Shown: piece after piece, positions 8,423 through 17,098 of the stretch
Layout: every line of letters begins with the position of its first letter
Position numbering within the stretch: position 1 is the stretch's first letter
Source: Betaproteobacteria bacterium
Lineage (GTDB): Bacteria; Acidobacteriota; Terriglobia; Acidiferrales; UBA7541
Length of the DNA: 42,499 nt
NCBI GenBank assembly: GCA_903970165.1
Contig: CAJCHZ010000020.1
Span: forward strand, 1-42,499
Direction: 5' to 3'
Notes under the pieces: generated by a model
The model's database searches: none
Seen by the model: the letters and a program-made list of their open reading frames with translations, nothing else
Told to the model about the DNA's origin: nothing
Program-made: the position numbers and the translations under genes

Positions 8423-9328
8423 ATGAGAGAATGGTTTGAATACGCCGCCGTTTGGATGGTCTTGAAAACCATGGGTGTGCTTCCGCGTGCAATGGCACGC
8501 AGCTTTGCGGCAACGGTCACAGCGGTTGTATTTGCGATGGTGCCGCGACTGCGGAAAACAGCGGAGGTCAACCTGCGGCTTGCGTTTCCGGAGTGGACTG
8601 AGGCACATCGCCGGGACGTGACGCACAAGATGGTCCGCAATTTCGGCTGGATGGCGGCGGAGTTCGCGCATTTTCCAAGGCTGACCGCGGCCAACATCGA
8701 AAAGGTCGTGATTCTTGAAGGTCACGAGAATTTTTTGGAAGGGCAGCGCCGCGGCAAAGGCGTTCTCTACTTGACCGGGCACATTGGCGCTTGGGAGCTT
8801 TCTTCCTTCGCGCATGCGCTCTATGGCTACCCTCTGCACTATATGGCGCGGCCTCTCGACAACAAGCGGCTGGATGAGATTGTCAATCAGTACCGCTGTT
8901 CTTCGGGCAACAAGCCCATTTTCAAGAACGAATCCGCGCGCGTCATGCTGAAAATTCTGAAGGATTCAGGGACGGTCGGGATTCTCGCGGATCAAAACAC
9001 CATGCCGGAAGAGGGCGTGTTCGTGGATTTCTTTGGGAATTTGGCTTGTACGACAACCGGGCTGGCGCGCGTCGCGCTCCATACCGCGGCGGCTGTGGTC
9101 CCCGGCTACGCTTATTGGGATGAGACCATCAAAAAATATCGCCTGCGCTTCGAACCGCCGGTGGAATTGACGCGCACTGGCGATGCCGAGCGCGACATCC
9201 TTGAAAATACGCAAAAGTTTACGAAGGTAATCGAAGAGATCATTCGAAAATATCCAGACCAGTGGGTCTGGATTCACAAACGCTGGAAGATGCGACCGAA
9301 AGGGGAACCACCGCTGTATGATTTTTGA
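8423..9328 (+). CDS. LpxL/HtrB-like lysophospholipid acyltransferase
   Basis: The product is 301 residues, the usual length for lipid A late acyltransferases. The catalytic HX4E motif is seen as HIGAWE (His120, Glu125). Further family marks are an N-terminal hydrophobic helix (about 10-40), the NLRLAFPEW segment, the substrate-side ILADQN and a C-terminal WVWIHKRWK motif. It probably adds a secondary acyl chain to a lipid A precursor at the inner membrane. It is followed 12 bases later by lpxD, in an operon that concerns the same pathway. Assignment as LpxL, LpxM or another paralogue is not possible here. Confidence 0.9.
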   Translation: MREWFEYAAVWMVLKTMGVLPRAMARSFAATVTAVVFAMVPRLRKTAEVNLRLAFPEWTEAHRRDVTHKMVRNFGWMAAEFAHFPRLTAANIEKVVILEGHENFLEGQRRGKGVLYLTGHIGAWELSSFAHALYGYPLHYMARPLDNKRLDEIVNQYRCSSGNKPIFKNESARVMLKILKDSGTVGILADQNTMPEEGVFVDFFGNLACTTTGLARVALHTAAAVVPGYAYWDETIKKYRLRFEPPVELTRTGDAERDILENTQKFTKVIEEIIRKYPDQWVWIHKRWKMRPKGEPPLYDF

Positions 9329-9340
9329 GAGAGGTCTTCC

Positions 9341-10360
9341 ATGAGGCAGACAGCAAAGCAACTGGCGGAAGCCGTCGGCGCAAGGCTCGAAGGCGACACG
9401 GCATTGGAACTGCGAGGCGTTGCGGCACCCGAGCGCGCAGGGCCGCACGACCTTATTTACGTCGAGAAAGCCAAGCATGAGGACCGCGCCGCAGCCTCCG
9501 CTGCAATCTGCGTAATTGCCTCCGAGAATATCGAGCTTTCAGGAAAGACAATTCTCCGAAGCGCACAGCCGAAACTGGCATTTGCCAAAGCAGCCGCTCT
9601 CCTTCTTGATAGGGCTCCTATTGCCACCGGAATTCATCCGACGGCGATTGTCGCACCTCTCGCGAAAGTCAGCCCCAGCGCCGGCATTGGGCCGTTTGCG
9701 GTAATCGGCGAAGACGCCTCGATCGGCGAAGACACGCAAATTGGTGCGCACAGCGTGATAGGTGCAGGCTCCTGGATTGGCGACCACTGCAGGATTCACC
9801 CCCGGGTGACGCTCTACGCTGGTGTTCGCATCGGCCATCGAGTGGAAATTCATTCCGGCGCTGTCATCGGAGCGGATGGTTTTGGCTATGCGCAAGGGGA
9901 AGGCCGCTACTGGAAATTTCCGCAAGCAGGCATAGTAGAGATTGCGGATGACGTCGAAATCGGCGCGAACACTACCATCGATCGCGGCTCGTTGGACGAC
10001 ACGCGTATCGGCGAAGGGGTCAAGCTGGACAATCTGGTACACATCGGCCACAACTGCCAGATCGGCGCGCACACCGTAATGGCCGCGCAGGCCGGGCTAT
10101 CTGGTTCCTGCGATTTCGGCAAACACGTCGTCGTCGGCGGCCAAGCCGGATTTGGCGAACAATGTCACTTGGAAGATGGCTCTATCATCGGCGGCCAATC
10201 CGGCGTGTTGGGCGGCAAAACGATACGCACAGGCCAAACGGTGTGGGGGACTCCGGCGCGATCGCTCGAAAAATTCAAAGAGCAATTTGCCTGGCAAGCG
10301 CGTCTGCCGGAACTAGCCGCGCGGATCAAAGAACTGGAAGCTAAGCTGGAAGGGAAGTGA
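9341..10360 (+). CDS. lpxD: UDP-3-O-acylglucosamine N-acyltransferase LpxD
   Basis: The product is 339 residues, matching the family. An N-terminal uridine-binding domain (1-100) is followed by many left-handed beta-helix hexapeptides (about 105-300, for example repeats of IG-x-x and VG-x-x), and a short C-terminal helix. The catalytic His is expected within [11 protein letters not shown] near residue 232-240. LpxD adds the amide-linked 3-hydroxyacyl chain in the third step of lipid A synthesis, in the cytosol. One base separates its stop from the GTG of the next gene. Its presence shows a lipid A-making, Gram-negative envelope. Confidence 0.95.
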   Translation: MRQTAKQLAEAVGARLEGDTALELRGVAAPERAGPHDLIYVEKAKHEDRAAASAAICVIASENIELSGKTILRSAQPKLAFAKAAALLLDRAPIATGIHPTAIVAPLAKVSPSAGIGPFAVIGEDASIGEDTQIGAHSVIGAGSWIGDHCRIHPRVTLYAGVRIGHRVEIHSGAVIGADGFGYAQGEGRYWKFPQAGIVEIADDVEIGANTTIDRGSLDDTRIGEGVKLDNLVHIGHNCQIGAHTVMAAQAGLSGSCDFGKHVVVGGQAGFGEQCHLEDGSIIGGQSGVLGGKTIRTGQTVWGTPARSLEKFKEQFAWQARLPELAARIKELEAKLEGK

Positions 10361-10361
10361 C

Positions 10362-11036
10362 GTGAGTGACGCTCCGCGCTGGCGCGTGATTGTGGTCGGC
10401 GGGCACACGCGAAGCATCGGCAAAACGCAACTGGTATGCGACATTATCAGCGCCTTCCCGCAAGCGCAGTGGATAGCTGGAAAAATCACGCAATACGGCC
10501 ACGGCGTCTGCGCGCAAAACGGCAACAACTGCGATTGCGCTCCCGACGAACATATTACTGCTATTGAATGGGAATCCATGCCGCAATCAGGAACGGACAG
10601 CGCGCGATTTCTAGCTGCCGGCGCGAAGCGGTCTCTTTGGCTAAGAACCAAGCAAGGTTTTCTAGCGGAGGGATTGCCGCAGTTGCGCCGGGCACTGCAA
10701 GAAATATTCCCTGAAACGAACCCGGAATTCTCGGCGCTGATTCTGGAAAGTAATTCGCTGATGCAATTCCTGAAACCGAGCCTCTATTTCGCGGTGATAG
10801 ACCCATCCCGCGAAGACTTCAAAGACTCCGCCCGAGCCGCCCTGGACCGCGCCGATGCCCTGGTATTTCGCGGGTCCATGAATTCCGCGGCAGCCACGCC
10901 CGGCTGGCTGAAGCTCCCGGCCAACCTACTACGCACCAAGCCCTCCGTTTCCCAACTGGAAGGTGAACCCCTGCCTGAGCCGCTGCACGTCCTTGTGGAA
11001 CGAGCGTTACTGTCCCGGCCAAGCATCGTTATCTGA
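10362..11036 (+). CDS. P-loop-like NTPase with Cys cluster, function unknown (MobB-like N-terminus)
   Basis: The product is 224 residues from a GTG start one base after the lpxD stop, so the two are co-translated. The first strand and loop, VVGGHTRSIGKTQ (residues 11-23), resemble a Walker A loop with one extra residue, as in MobB-type small GTPases. A Cys/His group follows: Cys50, Cys57, Cys59 and His64, which could bind a metal. A mid-region ILESNS and VIDPSR strand pattern fits a Rossmann-like P-loop fold. I do not recognise a specific function. Its place next to lpxD may mean an envelope role or simple co-transcription. Confidence 0.65.
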   Translation: MSDAPRWRVIVVGGHTRSIGKTQLVCDIISAFPQAQWIAGKITQYGHGVCAQNGNNCDCAPDEHITAIEWESMPQSGTDSARFLAAGAKRSLWLRTKQGFLAEGLPQLRRALQEIFPETNPEFSALILESNSLMQFLKPSLYFAVIDPSREDFKDSARAALDRADALVFRGSMNSAAATPGWLKLPANLLRTKPSVSQLEGEPLPEPLHVLVERALLSRPSIVI

Positions 11037-11069
11037 CAACGCCTATATCACACGAGCGCATCTTAGAAG

Positions 11070-11098
11070 TTGACCCGTTGGCATAAGACGGCGATAAT
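11070..11098 (+). promoter_or_regulatory. Sigma-70-like promoter of the hopanoid operon
   Basis: TTGACC at 11070-11075 and GATAAT at 11093-11098 are separated by exactly 17 bases. This is the best promoter-like element upstream of shc and would start transcription near 11105, giving a leader of about 150 bases. The preceding gene ends at 11036, so it drives shc and the hpn genes. Confidence 0.6.
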
Positions 11099-11133
11099 TC
11101 AGTGGTACTAGTGTTACTCGGTCTCTTTGGGGG

Positions 11134-11158
11134 CCCGGAGCTTTCGCCGGGAGTTTTT
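11134..11158 (+). terminator. Hairpin with short T-run in the shc leader (possible attenuator)
   Basis: CCCGG at 11134-11138 pairs with CCGGG at 11147-11151, followed by AG and five T. The stem is short, so termination would be weak. Because it lies after the probable promoter it belongs to the shc leader rather than to the upstream gene's end. A 9-base direct repeat (GTTACTCGG at 11113 and 11163) flanks it. Confidence 0.3.
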
Positions 11159-11254
11159 GGAAGTTACTCGGAACAGGGCATTTAGGGGCATTCGGGCAGT
11201 GGGGCAAGTTTTTTCCTCTTGTTGTCAACAAATTAGGGGAGGGGGGAACCAGAT

Positions 11255-13270
11255 TTGGCGACAGGTACACGCATCGGACTAGACCGACCAACCCCGGTTA
11301 TGCCGCCGCTTTGGCGCGAGCAGGACCTGGGGCGGTCTCTCGAACAGACTATCGAGAATGGCGCGAATCTTCTGCTGTCTCTACAAGCCGAGGAAGGCTA
11401 TTGGCTTGGCGAGTTGGAAGCGGACACGACGCTCGAATCCGATTACATCTACTATCTGTACGTTCTTGGAAAGGCCGATCCGCTCCGTATCGCCAAGCTG
11501 GCCAACTATGTTCGCCAGCGGCAATTGCCCGACGGCGGCTGGAGTATTTTTCCTGGCGGGCCTTCCGACCTAAACGCCACCTGTAAAGCGTATTTCGCGC
11601 TAAAGCTCGTCGGCGATGATGTGAACGCGCGGCACATGAACCTGGCGCGAGAGACGGTGCATCGCCTGGGTGGTCTCGAACTCACCAATTCTTACGTACG
11701 CTTTTATCTGGCGCTGATCGGAGCCGTCGGCTGGGAGCTGGTTCCTTCGATTCCGCCGGAGCTGTTGCTGCTGCCGACCTGGTTTTATCTCAACATCTAC
11801 GAGATGTCGTCCTGGACGCGTGGCATTGTCATTCCGATGGCCATTCTTTCCGCGCTTCGTCCGGAGTGGCGGCTGCCGGAACGCGCCCGCGTGGACGAAC
11901 TCTTCAAGGATATCTCGCACAAAGCCGCCGCCTTCGATTGGAGCGAGCAGCTCATCTCCTGGCGCAACGTTTTTCTGGCCATCGACCGCGGTCTTAAACT
12001 TTACGAAAAGCTTCCCTGGAAGCCGCTGCGACGCCGCGCCCTTCGCGAGTGCAAAGCGTGGTTGCTGCAGCATATAGAGCGCAGCGATGGTCTTGCCGCA
12101 ATTTATCCCGCCATGATGAATTCGATTTTTGCGCTTATGGCGCTTGGGCACAGCCCTGAGGATCCCATCACGGCGCGCGAGATTCGCGAATTTTCGCGCT
12201 TCGAGATTGAAGACGCCGATACGATTCGCATGCAGCCATGTGTTTCGCCGGTCTGGGACACCTGCATTGCCATGGTTTCTCTGGAAGAAGCGGGGCTGCC
12301 TTGCGATCATCCCGCGCTGGTGAAGGCCGCCGATTGGATGCTATCGAAGCAAGTCCTCGGTCCTGGCGACTGGCAGTTCAAGAACAAAGACGCCGAGCCA
12401 GGTGGCTGGGCGTTCGAGTTTCGCAATGATTTTTTTCCGGACGTGGATGACACCGCGTTCGTCCTAATGGCGCTGCAGCGCGTCAAGCATCCCGATCCTG
12501 AGCGTATGGAAAAGTCCATTCGCCTGGGTCTTCAGTGGCTACTCAGCATGCAAAACAAAGATGGAGGCTGGGGCGCCTTTGACCGCGACAACGACCGGCA
12601 GCTTCTGGTCAATATACCCTTCGCCGACCACAATGCGATGATTGATCCGTCCACTGCAGACGTCACGGCGCGCGTCGTCGAATGCCTCGGGCGTTTTGGC
12701 TGGCCTGCCGAGCACCCAGCTATCCAACGGGCGGTGAAATTTCTGCTAAAGGATCAATGCGAAGACGGCTCCTGGTTTGGCCGTTGGGGCGTGAACTACG
12801 TTTACGGAACGAGCGGTGCTCTGCGCGCCCTTGAAACGGTTTCGCTCACGGCAAAAGAATTTTGCCAGCGCGCCGTAAGTTGGCTGCGCGCCGTACAAAA
12901 ACCGGACGGCAGTTTTGGTGAGTCCCTCTGGAGTTATACCGACCCCACAACCAAGGGGCAGGGCAACAGCACGCCATCGCAAACCGCTTGGGGACTGATT
13001 GGATTGCTTGCAGCAACACAACCAGAGGATGTGTCGGTACAGAAAGCTGTTTCCTATCTTGTTCACCAGCAGAACACGGATGGCTCCTGGAGCGAAGAAG
13101 AATTCACCGGAACCGGATTTCCCGGCGTGTTTTACCTGAAGTATCACCTCTACCGCAATTCTTTCCCCCTTTATGCACTTGCGCGCTTTAAGAACCAAGT
13201 CCAGGGGCCGCATGAGTATTGCGCCATGAAATTCCAGCCGGCTGAGTTCCGGCTGCGTAGCGGATTCTAG
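11255..13270 (+). CDS. shc: Squalene-hopene cyclase
   Basis: The product is 671 residues. The start is TTG at 11255, chosen because a strong GGGGAGGGGGG ribosome-binding stretch lies about eight bases upstream; an ATG at 11300 has none. The cyclase signature DVDDT (Asp396-Thr400) holds the catalytic proton-donating acid. Several QW-type repeats (such as QNKDGGWGAF, QKPDGSFGES and QNTDGSWSEE) mark the double alpha-barrel. The enzyme turns squalene into hop-22(29)-ene/hopanol at the inner membrane. It opens the hpn operon; its stop shares one base with the next start. Also called hpnF in hopanoid nomenclature. Confidence 0.97.
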   Translation: MATGTRIGLDRPTPVMPPLWREQDLGRSLEQTIENGANLLLSLQAEEGYWLGELEADTTLESDYIYYLYVLGKADPLRIAKLANYVRQRQLPDGGWSIFPGGPSDLNATCKAYFALKLVGDDVNARHMNLARETVHRLGGLELTNSYVRFYLALIGAVGWELVPSIPPELLLLPTWFYLNIYEMSSWTRGIVIPMAILSALRPEWRLPERARVDELFKDISHKAAAFDWSEQLISWRNVFLAIDRGLKLYEKLPWKPLRRRALRECKAWLLQHIERSDGLAAIYPAMMNSIFALMALGHSPEDPITAREIREFSRFEIEDADTIRMQPCVSPVWDTCIAMVSLEEAGLPCDHPALVKAADWMLSKQVLGPGDWQFKNKDAEPGGWAFEFRNDFFPDVDDTAFVLMALQRVKHPDPERMEKSIRLGLQWLLSMQNKDGGWGAFDRDNDRQLLVNIPFADHNAMIDPSTADVTARVVECLGRFGWPAEHPAIQRAVKFLLKDQCEDGSWFGRWGVNYVYGTSGALRALETVSLTAKEFCQRAVSWLRAVQKPDGSFGESLWSYTDPTTKGQGNSTPSQTAWGLIGLLAATQPEDVSVQKAVSYLVHQQNTDGSWSEEEFTGTGFPGVFYLKYHLYRNSFPLYALARFKNQVQGPHEYCAMKFQPAEFRLRSGF

Positions 13271-14052
13271 TGGCCGAGATGTGGTTTCCGGCTGGCTTGA
13301 GCACGCGTCTCTGGGGACATAAATTTTCGCAGGTCTTACGCGGGAAACGTTCGCCCGCGATTTTTCAGCTCTCACCTCTTGTCAGGCATTTCGCTCCCGG
13401 CGCGCGGTTTGAAAGCGCCATCCCTGAGGCCGCATGGCACACCCCTGAGGCTTGTGTTCAGGCGGCAAATCAGGTGGGAGCTCCCGTGGTTTGGATCGGC
13501 AGAGTGGAACCGCTCCTTCATCCGGGGATTGGAAAAGTCACAACAGCTTTAGCGCAAAGCGGGCGACATGTTTTCCTCGATACCAGCGGCCAGGATTTGC
13601 GCAAACGCGTTCACGAGTTTCAGCCGGGGGAGCGATTTTTCTTTGCATTCCAGCTTGGTGATAGCGAGGTCGCTTACAGAGGAAAAGGCAACAGCCGCGC
13701 GTTTCAAAGCGTGATCGAAGCCCTTCGTATCGTGAAGCTCTCTGGTTTTTTCGCCTGTGTGCACTTGATCGTGGGAACCCAAACGCCGGTAGCGGAAATG
13801 GAGCCGCTTTTTCGGTCGCTCGAAACGAGTCGAGTCGACGGAATTGCCGTCTCTTCCGATGGAGCCTCCGCGAGCGATGCAAGTGATACCGCGTTCGGTA
13901 AAAAAATCGCTGAAATCACGGGAATGATTCCATCGCGCCCCTGGCGGAAACTATCGAGGATGCTGGAAGCCTCCTACCCCCAAACGGCGGGCGTCCAGGA
14001 ACAAGCTGGCGTGCGGACGCGAGGCACGGACGCCTGCGAGGAATCGGCATAA
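13270..14052 (+). CDS. HpnH-like radical-SAM-fold protein lacking the CxxxCxxC cysteines (probable pseudoenzyme)
   Basis: The product is 260 residues from a GTG that overlaps the shc stop by one base. From remembered HpnH (adenosylhopane synthase) sequences it aligns colinearly over about 200 residues: an RGKRSP start, then TPEACVQAANQVGAPVV, EPLLHP, FLDTSG and a FFFAFQLG strand. Where HpnH has CxxxCxxC, this protein has His40, Gly44 and Phe47. The GGEPL SAM-binding motif has become GRVEPL (77-82). The C-terminal cysteine region of HpnH is absent, and HpnH is about 330-390 residues. The frame is intact and operon-coupled, so it looks kept by selection. It cannot bind a 4Fe-4S cluster in the usual way. 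It may be a scaffold or regulator for hopane side-chain synthesis. The family assignment is mine by eye. Confidence 0.72.
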   Translation: MAEMWFPAGLSTRLWGHKFSQVLRGKRSPAIFQLSPLVRHFAPGARFESAIPEAAWHTPEACVQAANQVGAPVVWIGRVEPLLHPGIGKVTTALAQSGRHVFLDTSGQDLRKRVHEFQPGERFFFAFQLGDSEVAYRGKGNSRAFQSVIEALRIVKLSGFFACVHLIVGTQTPVAEMEPLFRSLETSRVDGIAVSSDGASASDASDTAFGKKIAEITGMIPSRPWRKLSRMLEASYPQTAGVQEQAGVRTRGTDACEESA

Positions 14053-14075
14053 ATGGATGCCATGAATTCAAATAA

Positions 14076-15095
14076 ATGACCACTCTGGTTACAGGAGCGT
14101 CGGGCTTTCTCGGCAGCCATGTAGCGCGCAAGTTGGTCGCCGCGGGGGAGCCGGTCCGCGTGCTGATGCGTCCTTCCAGCACAAACCGAGCCGTTGCGGA
14201 TCTTTCTCTTGAGTACGTGACCGGCGATCTGCGAGACCCGTCCTCTCTCGACCGCGCGCTCGCTGGCGTGCAGTACTGCTTTCACGTGGCCGCGGATTAC
14301 CGCTTGTGGGCGAGGAAATCGCGCGAAATCTACGATTCCAACGTGGGCGGCACAAAAAACATTCTCGAAGCTGCCAAGCGCGCCAAGCTCGAAAAATTTA
14401 TCTACACCAGCACGGTAGCCACGATTGCCGTGGATCGTCCGGAGCTGCCCACCGAAGCAACGGATGCGCGGCTCGAGGAAATGATTGGTCACTACAAACG
14501 TTCGAAGTGGATGGCTGAACAAGAAGTGTTAAAGGCCGCCAGGGAGGGTCTGCCGGTCGTGGTAGCCATGCCAACGACTCCGGTTGGCCCAGGAGATTGG
14601 AAGCCGACTCCGACCGGCAAAATTATCCTGGATTTTCTGAACGGGAAGATGCCCGGATATGTGCAGACGGGCCTGAATTTTATCGGCGCGGAAGAATGTG
14701 CGGAAGGGCACCTGCTGGTTGCGGAAAACGGTAAAGTTGGCGAACGCTATCTGCTCGGCGCTGAGAACCTGACGCTTAAGGGATTGCTCGACGTTCTCGC
14801 GAGGATAACGGGCCTGCCTTCGCCGAGCCTCAAGATTCCTCACGGCGTCGCTTTGGGTGTAGCCTACGTGAATACGGCTTTCTCGCGGCTTATCGGAAAA
14901 GAGCCGCAAATTCCCGTCGAGGGTGTGAAAATCGCGCAACACACGATGTTTGTGGATTGCTCGCGAGCGCAGCGCGAACTGAGTTTCCAGCCCGGCCCGG
15001 TGTCTGCCGCGCTGGAACGCGCTGTACGCTGGTACGTGGACAACGGCTACGTAAAGACGCGCCGCGCGAAAAAAATGCTCCGTGCCGCGGCGTAG
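14076..15095 (+). CDS. hpnA: Hopanoid-associated NAD-dependent sugar epimerase HpnA
   Basis: The product is 339 residues. It is an extended short-chain dehydrogenase/epimerase: N-terminal NAD-binding GASGFLG (residues 7-13), GDLRD, and an active-site YxxxK as YKRSK near residue 136-140, after a TSTVAT serine/threonine strand. The sequence VAADYRLWA is typical of the HpnA group. HpnA is found in hopanoid operons and is thought to act on the sugar used for hopanoid headgroup glycosylation; its reaction is not firmly known. It lies 23 bases after the HpnH-like gene in the same operon. Confidence 0.92.
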   Translation: MTTLVTGASGFLGSHVARKLVAAGEPVRVLMRPSSTNRAVADLSLEYVTGDLRDPSSLDRALAGVQYCFHVAADYRLWARKSREIYDSNVGGTKNILEAAKRAKLEKFIYTSTVATIAVDRPELPTEATDARLEEMIGHYKRSKWMAEQEVLKAAREGLPVVVAMPTTPVGPGDWKPTPTGKIILDFLNGKMPGYVQTGLNFIGAEECAEGHLLVAENGKVGERYLLGAENLTLKGLLDVLARITGLPSPSLKIPHGVALGVAYVNTAFSRLIGKEPQIPVEGVKIAQHTMFVDCSRAQRELSFQPGPVSAALERAVRWYVDNGYVKTRRAKKMLRAAA

Positions 15096-15177
15096 ATTTT
15101 GGTGGAACAGGCTTCGAACTGTGCTCGACTCGGAGAGCTTGGCGACCGGCTAAGATTCAGGAAGGGTTTTGTAGCGT

Positions 15178-15189
15178 GGGGCCTCAGCC
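15178..15189 (+). repeat. Short REP-like segment between hpnA and hpnG
   Basis: GGGGCCTCAGCC lies in the 117-base hpnA-hpnG gap. The exact reverse complement occurs at 37956-37967, between gntR and glk. Two copies in opposite orientation, both intergenic, suggest a dispersed extragenic repeat. No other function is visible. Confidence 0.4.
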
Positions 15190-15212
15190 CGGCATCTTAA
15201 ACTGTTGAACTG

Positions 15213-15995
15213 ATGCGCATCCTTGTCACATTCGCCGTGAAAGCCGAGTTCTCTCCATGGAGCTCGCGTCATCCTTTTGTCCCCTACGAATTTGAAATGT
15301 GGGAAAAACGCCGCGACTTCGATCTCTTCAAAGCAAACATCGGCCGCGACGAGGTGACTGTCCTGTTAACCGGCATGGGCGCCGAAAACGCAGCGAAAGC
15401 CATGCTCTCGCTTCCCGTCGAACAATATGACATTTGCATTTCCAGCGGCTTGGCAGGGGCACTGGACGCAGGGATAGAGCCGCAAGAAGTTATCGTCGCT
15501 CGCACCGCGGAAACGATGGACCAGAGTCTCAGAGGGGTGGCGGACGCAAGTCTGGTGGAATTAGCTACTTACACGGGCGCAAGCCCTGTGAACATTTCTC
15601 TGACTTCTGGAAAAGTCATAGCAACAGCGGAAGAGAAAGAATCCTTGAGTCAAAAGGGAAGCATCGTAGAAATGGAATCCGCACACATTTTGGCAGCTGC
15701 CGGCCGCCACCACTTGCCAGCCGTAGTGATTCGCGGCATCAGTGACGCGGCCGACGAAGACATGCCCGTAGATTTCGCGCGTATCCTCGATTCGCGCGGC
15801 CACCTGAAAATGGGCGGGCTCCTGAAAGAGGTCGGCCTGAGTCCATACCGGATCCCGCTCTTAATCCAATTTGGAAGACAGAGCCGCGCTGCCGCTAATT
15901 CGTTAGCGGACTTTCTCGATCGTTACGTCGCCGCGATCTCGGAGAATTGGACCAGAACCGCTCATCCCAAAATAGAAGAGGTTCCGGCCACGTGA
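15213..15995 (+). CDS. hpnG: HpnG, adenosylhopane nucleosidase/phosphorylase
   Basis: The product is 260 residues. It belongs to the purine nucleoside phosphorylase/MTA-SAH nucleosidase fold: a TFAVKAEF N-terminus, LLTGMGAENA, ISSGLAGAL, and the adenine/ribose-binding VEMESAH followed by VIRGISDAADE with the catalytic Asp region. HpnG removes adenine from adenosylhopane, giving phospho- or ribosylhopane on the way to bacteriohopanetetrol. Its substrate is made by HpnH, yet the HpnH-like gene in this operon lacks the cluster cysteines, so a functional HpnH must be elsewhere or the pathway differs. The end overlaps the next gene by four bases (GTGA). Confidence 0.88.
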   Translation: MRILVTFAVKAEFSPWSSRHPFVPYEFEMWEKRRDFDLFKANIGRDEVTVLLTGMGAENAAKAMLSLPVEQYDICISSGLAGALDAGIEPQEVIVARTAETMDQSLRGVADASLVELATYTGASPVNISLTSGKVIATAEEKESLSQKGSIVEMESAHILAAAGRHHLPAVVIRGISDAADEDMPVDFARILDSRGHLKMGGLLKEVGLSPYRIPLLIQFGRQSRAAANSLADFLDRYVAAISENWTRTAHPKIEEVPAT

Positions 15996-17098
15996 GCGGC
16001 GTAGGCACCATGCCTCAATCCCTGCAATCGCTCGGGCCCATCCCGAAGACGATGCGCGCCGGCGTTTTTCGCGAAAAGGGAGTCGTGCACGTCGAAGAAG
16101 TCCCGGTTCCTGAAGTGGACGAAGGGGAAGTCCTCATCAAAGTCGCCGCCTGCGGCATCTGCGGCACCGACATCAAGAAAATCTTTCAACGTTACGTCGA
16201 GCCGCCGCAAATCCTGGGCCATGAACTCGCTGGCACAGTCGTCGCCGTCGGCCCCGGCGTAACAAAGTGGTTTCGCGGTGATCGCGTGATGAGCTTCCAC
16301 CACACGCCCTGCGGCCGCTGCTTCTACTGCGAGAAGCGCCTCTTTTCCCAATGCAAGCAGTACAAAACGACGGGGCTTACGGCGGGTTTCACGCCCAACG
16401 GCGGCGGCTTCGGCGAATATGTCAAAGCCATGCCCTGGGTCGCCGAGCGCGGCATCGTGGCGCTTCCCGATAACGTCACGTTTGAGGAAGCCACCTTCAT
16501 CGAGCCCATCAACACCATCGTCAAAGCCGTTCAGAAAGCCCGCATCGTGACAGGAGAGACCGTTCTCATTCTTGGCTGCGGCCCTATCGGTCTCCAATTG
16601 CTCATGGTCAGCAAGCTCGATGGCGCTCGACTCTACACAAGTGATCCTATCCACCAGCGCCGCGAGAAAAGCCTCACTCTTGGCGCCCTGGAGTCCTTTG
16701 ACCCAACCAGTGGTAAGCTGGTAGAAGAGATTCGCGCCCGTACGGAAGGTCGAGGGGCGGACGCGGTCCTGGTTGCCGTAGCGCATCCATCGGTGGTTAC
16801 GGACGCTCTTGCAACGGCCAGGCCAGGTGGGCGCGTCTTACTATTCGCGGCAAACGATCCGGTTACCAAGATTGAGTTTCCCGCCGCCGCCGTGGGCATT
16901 GACGAGAAGGAAATCCTGGGCAGCTACAGCGCCGCCGTGGATATCCAGGAGTCGGCTGCGGAGCTGGTGCTGGGAAAGAAACTGCCTGTAATGGAGATTG
17001 TTACGCACCGGTTTTCGCTGGATAAAATCCAGGAGGGTTTGGAACTGGCGGCCAAGCCGACGGCCGAATCTCTAAAAATTCTGATCAAGCACGCATGA
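15992..17098 (+). CDS. Zinc-dependent medium-chain alcohol dehydrogenase (first of two)
   Basis: I choose the GTG at 15992, which overlaps the hpnG stop and has an AGAAGAGG ribosome-binding stretch upstream; an ATG at 16010 is the alternative, and residue numbers here count from that ATG. The catalytic zinc site is intact: Cys51 in CGICGTD and His71-Glu72 in LGHELAG. The structural zinc lobe has Cys101, Cys104, Cys107 and Cys115. The Rossmann nucleotide loop is GCGPIGL. This is the sorbitol/threonine dehydrogenase branch of the MDR superfamily. Because it lies between hpnG and the squalene genes in one operon, a role in redox change of the hopanoid side chain is plausible but unproven. Confidence 0.85.
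   Translation: MSGVGTMPQSLQSLGPIPKTMRAGVFREKGVVHVEEVPVPEVDEGEVLIKVAACGICGTDIKKIFQRYVEPPQILGHELAGTVVAVGPGVTKWFRGDRVMSFHHTPCGRCFYCEKRLFSQCKQYKTTGLTAGFTPNGGGFGEYVKAMPWVAERGIVALPDNVTFEEATFIEPINTIVKAVQKARIVTGETVLILGCGPIGLQLLMVSKLDGARLYTSDPIHQRREKSLTLGALESFDPTSGKLVEEIRARTEGRGADAVLVAVAHPSVVTDALATARPGGRVLLFAANDPVTKIEFPAAAVGIDEKEILGSYSAAVDIQESAAELVLGKKLPVMEIVTHRFSLDKIQEGLELAAKPTAESLKILIKHA

Noticed and set aside
13365..13420. Possible frameshift hiding the radical-SAM cysteines of the HpnH-like gene
   Set aside because: The two other plus-strand frames across this stretch do not show CxxxCxxC, so the loss of cysteines is not a simple frameshift.
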